DNA of 64,000 nucleotides from Starkeya sp. ORNL1 (GTDB taxonomy: Bacteria > Pseudomonadota > Alphaproteobacteria > Rhizobiales > Xanthobacteraceae), in assembly GCF_012971745.1 (NCBI RefSeq), contig NZ_CP048834.1, positions 4,969,001 to 5,033,000 of the forward strand. The letters run 5' to 3'. The notes below the pieces were generated by a model that worked only from the letters and a program-made list of their open reading frames with translations, did not search any database and was not told the origin of the DNA. A program made the position numbers and the translations under genes. The number at the start of each line of letters is the position of its first letter. Position 1 is the stretch's first letter. This document shows, piece by piece, positions 24,501 to 31,923 of the stretch.

Positions 24501-25561
24501 GGGTTCACCTCCACCGGAATCCTGATCCGTGCCTCGATGTGGAAGCGATCGCCGGGCTCCTGCGGAATGCGCGTGGTCGGTGCGAAGAACGTCGCCTGCG
24601 TGAAGTGCGAAGACTGCTCCAGAAGCCGGATCAGCGTCGGCGCTTCGGGCGAGATGCCGACCACCTGCAGCTTGTCGCCCTCGATGTGCATCTCGGTCAC
24701 AAAAGTGTGGTCGGGCAGTACCTTGGACAGCGTCTCCAGCACCAGCACGGTCGCCGCGCTGGCGTGCTTGCGCCGCTCTAACGCGCGTAGTGCCGATGTT
24801 TCGCCGCCCTGGTCTGCGCGGGCGAGGACGAGCCGCTGCGTAGCAATGCCGCGGTTCAGCTCCTCCAGCTGTGCGTCGAGGTCGCCACCGAAAATCTGGG
24901 ATGCCACCGTGGCGAGGGTCGCGACCACCGATACGCCCACCAATAAAGCGAGCACCAATTGTCGGACACGGGCAACGCCGAGCATGCCGGAGGCGGCGTG
25001 TTCGAGCACCTTGATCGGCAGGGCTTCCGCCCCTCCACCCGCCGCGCGGGTGGACACGACGATCGATTTCGCGCCGAGCGCCTTGAGCGCCTGCATGTGC
25101 GGCTCGATGCGGGCGCGCGCCGTTGCCGCGACGGTCAGGGTGATGCGGTCGTCATCCATCCCCGCCGGAGGCGTCCAGCCGAACACCGCCTCATTCGCAC
25201 TCCAGGGGGTCAGACGGTCGATCTGGGTGCGGACGATACCGTCGAGAAACTCGGCGGCGCGCTTCGGCAGTTCGAGCGGGCGAAACAGGAAATGCGTGGG
25301 TTGCAGCACCAGTTCGACGTCGCGGCCGTGCAGCTCGGCGGCCACAGCGCCGAGCAGTTCCGCGGCTGTTGCGTCAAGCCGAAATGGCGGGTGAGCGGGT
25401 GCCGCGCCGGCACCCATCGAGCGGAGCGAGAAGGCCCCGCCGTCCCCTTCGATCAGTTGCACGGATCGGACTTTGTGCAGCCGCGCCAGCGCGGCGACGA
25501 TCGTCGCCGCCACCAGATCGAGCCAGGCCGAGAAGCCGTCGATGATCCGGCTCAGGCTCAT
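24497..25561 (-). CDS. gspL: Type II secretion GspL-like platform protein (PilN-like)
   Basis: A 354-residue protein. The cytoplasmic actin-like half includes RAAEFLDGIVRTQIDRLTPW, the block found in GspL/PilM-like proteins that contact the ATPase, then one membrane helix (LVLALLVGVSVVATLATVAS) and a PilN-like periplasmic half (VLVLETLSKVLPDHTFVTEM). ATGA overlap with the gspK stop places the start at 25561; an upstream in-frame ATG at 25621 would lie deep in gspK. It links GspE to GspM and GspF. Confidence 0.83.
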   Translation of the reverse strand: MSLSRIIDGFSAWLDLVAATIVAALARLHKVRSVQLIEGDGGAFSLRSMGAGAAPAHPPFRLDATAAELLGAVAAELHGRDVELVLQPTHFLFRPLELPKRAAEFLDGIVRTQIDRLTPWSANEAVFGWTPPAGMDDDRITLTVAATARARIEPHMQALKALGAKSIVVSTRAAGGGAEALPIKVLEHAASGMLGVARVRQLVLALLVGVSVVATLATVASQIFGGDLDAQLEELNRGIATQRLVLARADQGGETSALRALERRKHASAATVLVLETLSKVLPDHTFVTEMHIEGDKLQVVGISPEAPTLIRLLEQSSHFTQATFFAPTTRIPQEPGDRFHIEARIRIPVEVNP

Positions 25562-26460
25562 CGCCCCGCCTCCGCTCTCGCGCGCGGCTCGGGTGCGCGC
25601 AGCTCGATGTCGTTGCGCCACGACAGCACCCGGTAGGGATCGTCGCCGAAGTCGCGCACCAAAATCACCGCCTCGGCGCCGTGGACCCCGCCATTGTCGA
25701 AGTCGATGCGCACCGTCACCCGCACCGCATCGCCGCCTTCCAGCGTGGTGCCGGGCCGTGCCACCGCGCGTACGTCGCCGGTCGATCCGTCTGCGGAGAG
25801 CGTCTCGGTCGGGCGCTCCGCCACGCCGGGCAGCGAGTCGAGCACCACCGGATCGGCGTCCACCGCATGGACCGCGGCTTCCCCGCTGAACACGGTGAGA
25901 TGGGGCAATGCCTGCTCAATCAGCGCGGGCGGCAGGCCCGCCACCAGCCAGAGCTCGTCGACATGCACGAACGGCGCGCCGCGCGGCTCATAGTCGAGGC
26001 CCGCTTCCGGATAGGCTGAAGCGTCCGGTGCGCCGGCGGACGCAGGCGTCCGCCAGGTGATGATCCGCGCCGCATACTGCTCGGCATCCTCCGCCTTCGC
26101 CCCGAGCGTGGTGAACAGGCCGGCCAGCAATTCCTGCGAGGCGGCATTGAGATCGATGCGCGCCGTCTCGCTCTGGAACACGGCGACGATGCGTGCCTTC
26201 GCCATGCGGAACGCGACCTCGCCGTGGGTCGGGCGCTTGTCCTTCGGCGCGGAGACAACGCGGTATGCGGCGAGCTCGACCGCCGCAGTGACCAGGCCCT
26301 GGGCGACGAGATCGTCATTCCGTGCGACGGCGGCCATGGCGGTGTTGGAGACATAGACGGCATAGACCGAGACCAGCGTGGCGAGCGCGGCGAGGATCCA
26401 CAGCACCGCGACCAGGATGAAGCCGTCTGTATTAGAAGCCGACCGCGCTATCAGAGCCAC
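25558..26460 (-). CDS. gspK: Type II secretion minor pseudopilin GspK, start supplied by a repeat
   Basis: A GspK-like minor pseudopilin of about 300 residues. The prepilin cleavage site is NTDG/FILVAVLWILAALATL; position 5 after cleavage lacks Glu, as is normal for GspK. Later blocks ARIDLNAASQELLAGLFTTL and VDELWLVAGLPPALI are typical. Between the gspJ stop and this helix lies a 122-base inverted repeat (26457-26578), and the only credible start is a GTG (26460) at the repeat's end, with AGGA of the same repeat 4 bases before it. Longer starts (26607 or 26511) would translate the repeat itself. GspK caps the pseudopilus tip with GspI and GspJ. Confidence 0.8.
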   Translation of the reverse strand: MALIARSASNTDGFILVAVLWILAALATLVSVYAVYVSNTAMAAVARNDDLVAQGLVTAAVELAAYRVVSAPKDKRPTHGEVAFRMAKARIVAVFQSETARIDLNAASQELLAGLFTTLGAKAEDAEQYAARIITWRTPASAGAPDASAYPEAGLDYEPRGAPFVHVDELWLVAGLPPALIEQALPHLTVFSGEAAVHAVDADPVVLDSLPGVAERPTETLSADGSTGDVRAVARPGTTLEGGDAVRVTVRIDFDNGGVHGAEAVILVRDFGDDPYRVLSWRNDIELRAPEPRARAEAGR

Positions 26461-26578
26461 GTCATCCTGAGGTGCTCGGGCGTCGCCCGAGCCTCGAAGG
26501 ATGCTCGTCATCCATGGCCGTCGCCCTGCTTCAGCATCCTTCGAGGCTCGCTGGCGCTCGCGCCTCAGGATGACGTGG
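26457..26578. repeat. 122-base repeat with 16-base terminal inverted repeats (CCACGTCATCCTGAGG)
   Basis: CCACGTCATCCTGAGG (26457-26472) and CCTCAGGATGACGTGG (26563-26578) are perfect inverted ends. Inside, CGAGCCTCGAAGGATGCTC and GCATCCTTCGAGGCTCG form a second, longer inverted pair, so the element folds as a large cruciform. The window ends inside another copy (63986-64000). It is a palindromic interspersed element of the Hyphomicrobiales type, sitting in the gspJ-gspK junction. Confidence 0.9.
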
Positions 26579-26603
26579 TTATTCCAGGAAGAGCCACGTG
26601 CCG

Positions 26604-27314
26604 TCATTGCGAACCTTTCCCGTCCGCCGCATCGCTGGGCGCCCCCTTGTTGGCGCCGCAGCCGCGTCGGGTCTCTTCAGTGACGCACTCCACCGGCAGT
26701 TCGGTGTGGATCACCGTCGCGGTGGAAGCGCCGAGCGCCCGGCCGCTCACAGTGTCGCGGATCACCAGGCGAACCGCTCGCGGCAACTCGTCGGCGTCGA
26801 TCCAGTCGGCGCGCCAGACGCCGTCGCGTCCGGCATAGGAGAAGGAGGCGCGATAGGGCGGGCTCAAGAGCACGATCGGCTCGCCGAAGCGCGGCGCTCC
26901 CGCATCAGGCGCGCGCGGCGCAAACAGTGCGGTGCTGCGCGCCAGCGCCGGTCCCTTGAGCTCGCGCGCCTGCCCCAGTTGGACGATTTCGAGGCCGGGC
27001 GCGGCATTCGGGCCGAGCGCGGTACGCACGAAGGTCACCGATGCCTCCGATCCCGCGAACAGCGGCTTCTTGGTCGCGCGGTTCGGCGGCACGAACTCGG
27101 CGCTGGCGAGATCGGCGACGATACGGTCGATCGCGAGGGCGACGAGTTCGCTGTTCTGCACCCGGGCCAGCCCGCGCTGCCAGTTCGGCAGCCATTGCGA
27201 GGTCACCATGGCGAGCCCGGTGAGGACGAGGCCCATCAGCGCCATCGCCACCAGCGCCTCGACCAGTGTGAAGCCGGCGAGGGCCGCGCGGTCGGGGCGT
27301 GCTGCCGGGCTCAC
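26604..27314 (-). CDS. gspJ: Type II secretion minor pseudopilin GspJ
   Basis: A 236-residue pseudopilin. The leader MSPAARPDRAALAG is followed by FTLVEALVAMALMGLVLTGL with the conserved Glu at position 5. The size and the region QWLPNWQRGLARVQNSELVA are as expected for GspJ. The start overlaps the gspI stop as ATGA. It forms the pseudopilus tip with GspI and GspK. Three Cys near the C-terminus (ELPVECVTEETRRGCGA) might form a disulfide, not a general family feature. Confidence 0.85.
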   Translation of the reverse strand: MSPAARPDRAALAGFTLVEALVAMALMGLVLTGLAMVTSQWLPNWQRGLARVQNSELVALAIDRIVADLASAEFVPPNRATKKPLFAGSEASVTFVRTALGPNAAPGLEIVQLGQARELKGPALARSTALFAPRAPDAGAPRFGEPIVLLSPPYRASFSYAGRDGVWRADWIDADELPRAVRLVIRDTVSGRALGASTATVIHTELPVECVTEETRRGCGANKGAPSDAADGKGSQ

Positions 27315-27712
27315 TCCGCGGCACTCCGGGTGAGACGGACGGTCTCCAGCTCGATGGTCGCGCCGGACGGGGCACGAACCCGGATCACGATATCCTTCGG
27401 CACCCAGGGCGAGTCGGGTACGCCGTCGACGGCGAGCGGGCGCACCACCATCTGCCAGCGATGGCCGGCGATCTCGCCCTCGGTCTCACCGAAGGCGAGA
27501 TCCCGCCGTTTCGGGATTCCCGTCTCCACGGCGCGCGCGGTCTGCAGCAGCGCCACCCGCTGGTCGAGGGCACGCGAGCCGCGCGCGCTCGACGCCGCAA
27601 CTGCCCCGATCGCGGCAAGCGACGTGGCCATCACGGCGAGCGCGACCAACACCTCGATGATGGTGAAGCCGGCGCGCGAGCGCCGCCGCTCACGAGCCGT
27701 TGCGCGGGACAA
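27311..27712 (-). CDS. gspI: Type II secretion minor pseudopilin GspI
   Basis: A 133-residue minor pseudopilin. The basic leader (MSRATARERRRSRAG) ends at the peptidase site before FTIIEVLVALAVMATSLAAI, with Glu at position 5. Family length is normal. It overlaps gspH by 23 bases and gspJ by 4, so the pseudopilin genes are translationally coupled. Confidence 0.85.
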   Translation of the reverse strand: MSRATARERRRSRAGFTIIEVLVALAVMATSLAAIGAVAASSARGSRALDQRVALLQTARAVETGIPKRRDLAFGETEGEIAGHRWQMVVRPLAVDGVPDSPWVPKDIVIRVRAPSGATIELETVRLTRSAAE

Positions 27713-28220
27713 TCTCGACCCCTCCGGTCAGCCAGTTCACCCGCACCTCGAAGCCGGCGCCGCCGCGCATAAGCATGACAGCACCGCCGCACGACATGCC
27801 GGACGGGAAGAAGCGGATGCTGGAGAGCGCCGGCTGGTTGTTGCAGCGCTGCGGCAGCGTCGCCCGCAACCGCACGTCGGCCGGCAGCCGCACGACACGC
27901 CCGTTGGCACCGGACCGGATCGAGCGTGACGTCGCGTTCACCTGCGTGTCGACCGGCGCCCGCCGCCGCATCGCAGCGGTGCGGTCCGCCTTCATGAGCG
28001 AAGCCGCCTCCACCGCGTAGGCCTGCAGCCGCGGGCGCGAGGTGCCGAGCGGCAGCCGCGGCAGCGCGAGCGCCGCGAGGGCGGCGACGATGGCGATCAC
28101 GCAGACCACCTCGAGCAGGCTGAAGCCGGCCTCGGGGTCGTCACCGCGACCAGCTCGTGATGTCGGCGGCCGTTCCGGTGCCGCCTTCCTGCCCGTCCGA
28201 ACCGAGAGAGATGATGTCAT
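27690..28220 (-). CDS. gspH: Type II secretion minor pseudopilin GspH
   Basis: A 176-residue pseudopilin with prepilin site EAG/FSLLEVVCVIAIVAALAAL and a soluble domain with Cys in QRCNNQPAL and SGMSCGGAV, a probable disulfide. The leader is unusually long at about 32 residues: no closer in-frame start exists, so the gene begins inside gspG and overlaps it by 80 bases in another frame. GspH sits beneath the tip complex in the pseudopilus. Confidence 0.82.
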   Translation of the reverse strand: MTSSLSVRTGRKAAPERPPTSRAGRGDDPEAGFSLLEVVCVIAIVAALAALALPRLPLGTSRPRLQAYAVEAASLMKADRTAAMRRRAPVDTQVNATSRSIRSGANGRVVRLPADVRLRATLPQRCNNQPALSSIRFFPSGMSCGGAVMLMRGGAGFEVRVNWLTGGVEIVPRNGS

Positions 28221-28605
28221 AGGGACCGTGGTCGCTTGGCGAGCGGTAGGTGTAGGGCTTGCCCCAGGGATCGGCGGGAACCGTGCCGCCCTTGAGATAC
28301 GGGCCGTTCCAGTTGGCGGCGCCGGCGGTGCGCTGCACCAGCGCGCCGAGCCCTTCCGAGCTCATCGGATAGCGGCCGGTGTCGAGATAGAACAGGTCGA
28401 GCGCGCTGGAGAAACCCTGGATCTGGATTCGGGCGGTCTTGACCTTGGACTCGCCAAGATAATTCAGCACCCGTGGTCCGACCAGAGCGACGATCAGCCC
28501 GATGATGGTGATCACCACCAGCAGTTCCACAAGAGTATAGCCGGCTTCGCTTTCGCAATGCTCCCGGCGGCGCCGGCGCGGTGGCCTCAACGTGGCAGCA
28601 CCCAT
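28141..28605 (-). CDS. gspG: Type II secretion major pseudopilin GspG
   Basis: The major pseudopilin, about 154 residues. The prepilin site is EAG/YTLVELLVVITIIGLIVALV, with Tyr rather than Phe at position 1 and Glu at position 5. Family blocks GRYPMSSEGLGALVQ and DPWGKPYTYRSPSDHGPYDI are present, the latter carrying the calcium-site region and the SLGSDGQEGG loop. The start at 28605 has AGAGG 7 bases before it; an upstream ATG at 28635 would overlap gspF. Confidence 0.92.
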   Translation of the reverse strand: MGAATLRPPRRRRREHCESEAGYTLVELLVVITIIGLIVALVGPRVLNYLGESKVKTARIQIQGFSSALDLFYLDTGRYPMSSEGLGALVQRTAGAANWNGPYLKGGTVPADPWGKPYTYRSPSDHGPYDIISLGSDGQEGGTGTAADITSWSR

Positions 28606-28627
28606 CACAAGACCTCTGTTCACTGTT

Positions 28628-29839
28628 CTATCCAATGCTTTGGCTGACCGACAGCAGCGCGGTCATGACCGAGACGATCAGGCCGCCCACCACGACGCTG
28701 ATCGTCACGATGGCGAGCGGGCCGATGATGGCGACCACCCGCGCGAGCGAGCGCTGCAGCTTGGCCTCGTAGAAATCGGCGACGCGCCCCGACAGCATGG
28801 CGAGCTGCCCGGTCTCCTCGCCGAGGCGCAGCATGCGGATCGCCATGGGGGGCAGGATGTCGCTCGCCGCGAAGGCTTCCGAGAGCCTGCCGCCATGGCG
28901 CACGCGATCGGCTGCCGCGGTCCATGCCACGGCGTCGTCGCCCACCGCCATGACGTCGACGATGATGCGCAGCGCCGACGTCAGCGTTACGCCATTGCCG
29001 AGCAGGATGCCGAGATTGCGGCAGAACACGGCGGCGCGCTGGAAGGTGAGGATGGTCCGCACAATGGGAAGGCGCGCCAGGCCGGCGACCACCGTGGCGC
29101 GGGCGCCGGGCCGGCGCAGCACCAGCCATGCCGCGAGTGGCAGCAGCGCGGCGGCCACAGCGACTTCCATCATGTGCGCCTGCATGAGGTCGGACAGATC
29201 GAGCAGCGCCTCCACGCCGGGATCGAGCTTGGCGCCCATGTCGCGCAGCACGTTGGAGAATTGCGGCAGCACGAACAACAGGAAGAAGACGAGGACGCCG
29301 CCGGCCGCCACCAGCACGAAAGCGGGATATTGCAATGCCTCGAGCAGCGTGCGCCGCAGCTCCTCGGCACGGGCCCGCTCGCCGGCGAGGAGTTCGAGCG
29401 TGCGATCGAGCGTGCCCGACGCTTCGCCGACCCGAACCAGCGCGACATAGACGGCGGGAAACAGCTTCGGATGGACGGCGATTGCGTCGGCGAAGCTTTC
29501 ACCCGCCATCACGTCCGCGCGGATCTTGCCGACCACCGGCCGCAGCCGTCCGAGATCGGCGTCGTCGGCGAGGAGCTCCAGACCGTCGTCGAGGCGGGCG
29601 CCGGCCCTGAGCAGCAAGGCGAGGTCGCGGGTGAAGATGGTAACGTCGGCCGGACGCGGCCGGGAGAACGACAGACTGAGGCGCGTCATGGCCGAGGCGT
29701 CGCCGGCCAGCACGGTCTCGACCGGCACCAGACCGAGGAATTCGATGCGCCGTGCCACCTCCGCCGCGCTGGAGGCGGCGATCGATCCGCTTACAAGCTC
29801 GCCATTCTGCGTCAGCGCCCGGTAGTTGAAATTCGCCAT
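28628..29839 (-). CDS. gspF: Type II secretion inner-membrane platform protein GspF
   Basis: A 403-residue GspF. MANFNYRALTQNGELVSGSI is the typical start; two homologous cytoplasmic domains (FTRDLALLLRAGARLDDGLE and FCRNLGILLGNGVTLTSALR) alternate with three membrane segments (including VLVFFLLFVLPQF). It forms the central membrane protein under the pseudopilus and contacts GspE. Six bases separate it from gspE. Confidence 0.93.
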   Translation of the reverse strand: MANFNYRALTQNGELVSGSIAASSAAEVARRIEFLGLVPVETVLAGDASAMTRLSLSFSRPRPADVTIFTRDLALLLRAGARLDDGLELLADDADLGRLRPVVGKIRADVMAGESFADAIAVHPKLFPAVYVALVRVGEASGTLDRTLELLAGERARAEELRRTLLEALQYPAFVLVAAGGVLVFFLLFVLPQFSNVLRDMGAKLDPGVEALLDLSDLMQAHMMEVAVAAALLPLAAWLVLRRPGARATVVAGLARLPIVRTILTFQRAAVFCRNLGILLGNGVTLTSALRIIVDVMAVGDDAVAWTAAADRVRHGGRLSEAFAASDILPPMAIRMLRLGEETGQLAMLSGRVADFYEAKLQRSLARVVAIIGPLAIVTISVVVGGLIVSVMTALLSVSQSIG

Positions 29840-29845
29840 CGGAAA

Positions 29846-31531
29846 TCAGCGCACGGTGGTGACGCGAAGGACTTCCGCGGCCGAGGTCATGCCGGCCCGG
29901 CACTTGGCGATGCCGTCATCGAGCATGGTGGTCATGCCGGCCGCGACCGCCGCCTTGTCGAGGGCGGTCGCCCCGGCATGGCGGTCGATCAGTTCGCGGA
30001 TCTCGTCAGAGAGCGTCAGTATCTCGAAGACGCCGATGCGCCCGCGATAGCCGGCGCCGCCGCAGCGCTCGCAGCCGCCGGGCTCATGCACGGTCTCGCC
30101 CGCGGCAAAGCCCAGCGCGGCATAGCGGGGCTCGGCGTCGATGTCGTCGCAGGTGAGCGTGCGCGTCCTCTTGCAGCGGTCGCACAGTTGGCGCACCAGG
30201 CGCTGGGCGATCACGGCGCGCAGCGTCGACTTCAGCAGGAAGCCTTCGACGCCGAGATCGAGCAGACGCGGCACCGAGGCGGCCGCCGTCTCTGTGTGCA
30301 GCGTCGTCAGCACCAGATGGCCGGTGAGGGAGGCGTGCACCGCGATGTGCGCGGTCTCGGGGTCGCGTACCTCGCCGACCATGATGACATCCGGATCCTG
30401 GCGCACGAAGGCGCGCAGCGCCGCCGCGAAGGTGAGGCCGATCGCCGGCTTGACCTGCGACTGGTAGATACCGCGGATCTCGTACTCGACCGGATCCTCG
30501 ATGGTGAGGATCTTGCGCGTCGGCTCGTTGAGGATCGACAGCATCGTCGCCAGCGTCGTGGTCTTGCCGCTGCCGGTCGGCCCGGTGACGATGATCATGC
30601 CGTGCGGCAAGCTCAGCAAATGGGTGAGGGTGGCGCGATCGCGGGCGCCGAGGCCGAGCTTTTCGATCGACAGCAGGCCGCGGTCCCTGGGCAGCAGTCG
30701 GATCACCGCCGCTTCGCCGTGCTGCGTCGGCATGATGGCGACGCGGACATCGAGTTCGGAGCGGCCGAGCCGCAGCCGCGCGGCGCCGTCCTGCGGCAGG
30801 CGGCGTTCGGCGATGTTGAGGCCGGCAAGGATCTTGATGCGCGAAATCACAGCCTGCGGCAGCACGCCGGCCGGCGCCGAAACCGGGCGCAGCAGGCCGT
30901 CGACGCGCATGCGCACCTCGAGCCCGTTGCGGAACGGCCCGATATGGATGTCGCTGGCGCGCAGCTCGATCGCCTTCTCCATGAGATCATTGACGGCGCG
31001 CACCACCGGCGCGCCGCTGGCGAGATCGCGCAGGCTGTCGACGTCGTCATGGGCGCGCTCGGAGGCGGGGTCCGCGGTCTCGGTGGGCGGCGCATCGTCG
31101 CCGCCGAGGCGCTCGGTCAGCGCCGTCGCTATATCCTCGAACGAAGCCACCATCAGCACCACTGGAGTGCCGAGCACGATCTCGGCGGCGCGCAGGCCCG
31201 CCGTATCGGTGGGGTCGCCGACCGCGAGGCACGCCGTGCCGTCGGCGGCGCGATAGGGCAACACCATCATCTCGCGCAGGAAGCGCGGCGAGAAGCGCTT
31301 TACCAGCGACGGCGCCGCCATCAGCTGCGGGAGGCCGATCCGCGTCAGTCGATAGAAGCGCGCCACCGCATCGGCAAAATCGCCCGCCGCGAGATCGGTC
31401 GATTCCCAGATCTTGCGTAGCGCGTTCGGGCCGGCGGGCACGCTCGGGGGAAGCGATGGGACGAGCCCCTGGCCGCCATGATTGCCCTGCGCCAGGTAGC
31501 TCACGAAGTCGCCGGTACTGTCGGCTGTCAT
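29846..31531 (-). CDS. gspE: Type II secretion ATPase GspE
   Basis: The assembly ATPase, 561 residues from the ATG at 31531. In this numbering the Walker A GPTGSGKT is at about 317-324, the Walker B region VIMVGEVRDPE at about 382-392, and the zinc tetracysteine (CDRC and CERC) at about 450-490. The His box is TTLHTETAA. The N-terminal domain that meets GspL starts near the first residues. Upstream starts at 31675 (GTG), 31570 and 31555 are possible; GGGGA 7 bases before 31531 and family length favour this one. It powers pseudopilus assembly. Confidence 0.9.
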   Translation of the reverse strand: MTADSTGDFVSYLAQGNHGGQGLVPSLPPSVPAGPNALRKIWESTDLAAGDFADAVARFYRLTRIGLPQLMAAPSLVKRFSPRFLREMMVLPYRAADGTACLAVGDPTDTAGLRAAEIVLGTPVVLMVASFEDIATALTERLGGDDAPPTETADPASERAHDDVDSLRDLASGAPVVRAVNDLMEKAIELRASDIHIGPFRNGLEVRMRVDGLLRPVSAPAGVLPQAVISRIKILAGLNIAERRLPQDGAARLRLGRSELDVRVAIMPTQHGEAAVIRLLPRDRGLLSIEKLGLGARDRATLTHLLSLPHGMIIVTGPTGSGKTTTLATMLSILNEPTRKILTIEDPVEYEIRGIYQSQVKPAIGLTFAAALRAFVRQDPDVIMVGEVRDPETAHIAVHASLTGHLVLTTLHTETAAASVPRLLDLGVEGFLLKSTLRAVIAQRLVRQLCDRCKRTRTLTCDDIDAEPRYAALGFAAGETVHEPGGCERCGGAGYRGRIGVFEILTLSDEIRELIDRHAGATALDKAAVAAGMTTMLDDGIAKCRAGMTSAAEVLRVTTVR

Positions 31532-31923
31532 CGTCGCGTCCCCGTCGTCGTCCATTGGTTCGCGCGCCATCCACACATTTCGTAGCCCGGGCCATGCGGC
31601 TCGGCCGAGCGAGAAGATCTGTTCGGTGTCGGAGCGACCGTCGCGACCGCCGGTGAGCACGGCTTTGCCATGCACGACACCGCAGGACAGCGAGCGGCAT
31701 ATTCGCCTCGCCCCGTGAAGCTTATGCGGCGGTTACATGACGCTGGTGCTACAGCGCATGACGTTACTGATACAGCCGGGAAGTTGAGAAGAGCCCGTGA
31801 TTACTCGCGCCGGCTCAGCCCAATATTTCTGTCATATGCGATCGATAACTAAGATTTTCCGGCGCGTGTCTGCCGGTGGCGACCTGCCTGGAGCGGCAGT
31901 CGATTTGAAAATCGAAACATCGG

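Noticed and set aside
28592-31420. 942-codon open frame on the plus strand across gspF and gspE
   Set aside because: It is antisense to two unmistakable T2SS genes and consists of low-complexity His/Arg/Gly-rich sequence, as expected from codon bias in GC-rich DNA.
31829-31835. CTGTCAT upstream of gspD as a Pho box
   Set aside because: Only one half-site; the 7-mers 11 bases to either side do not match.
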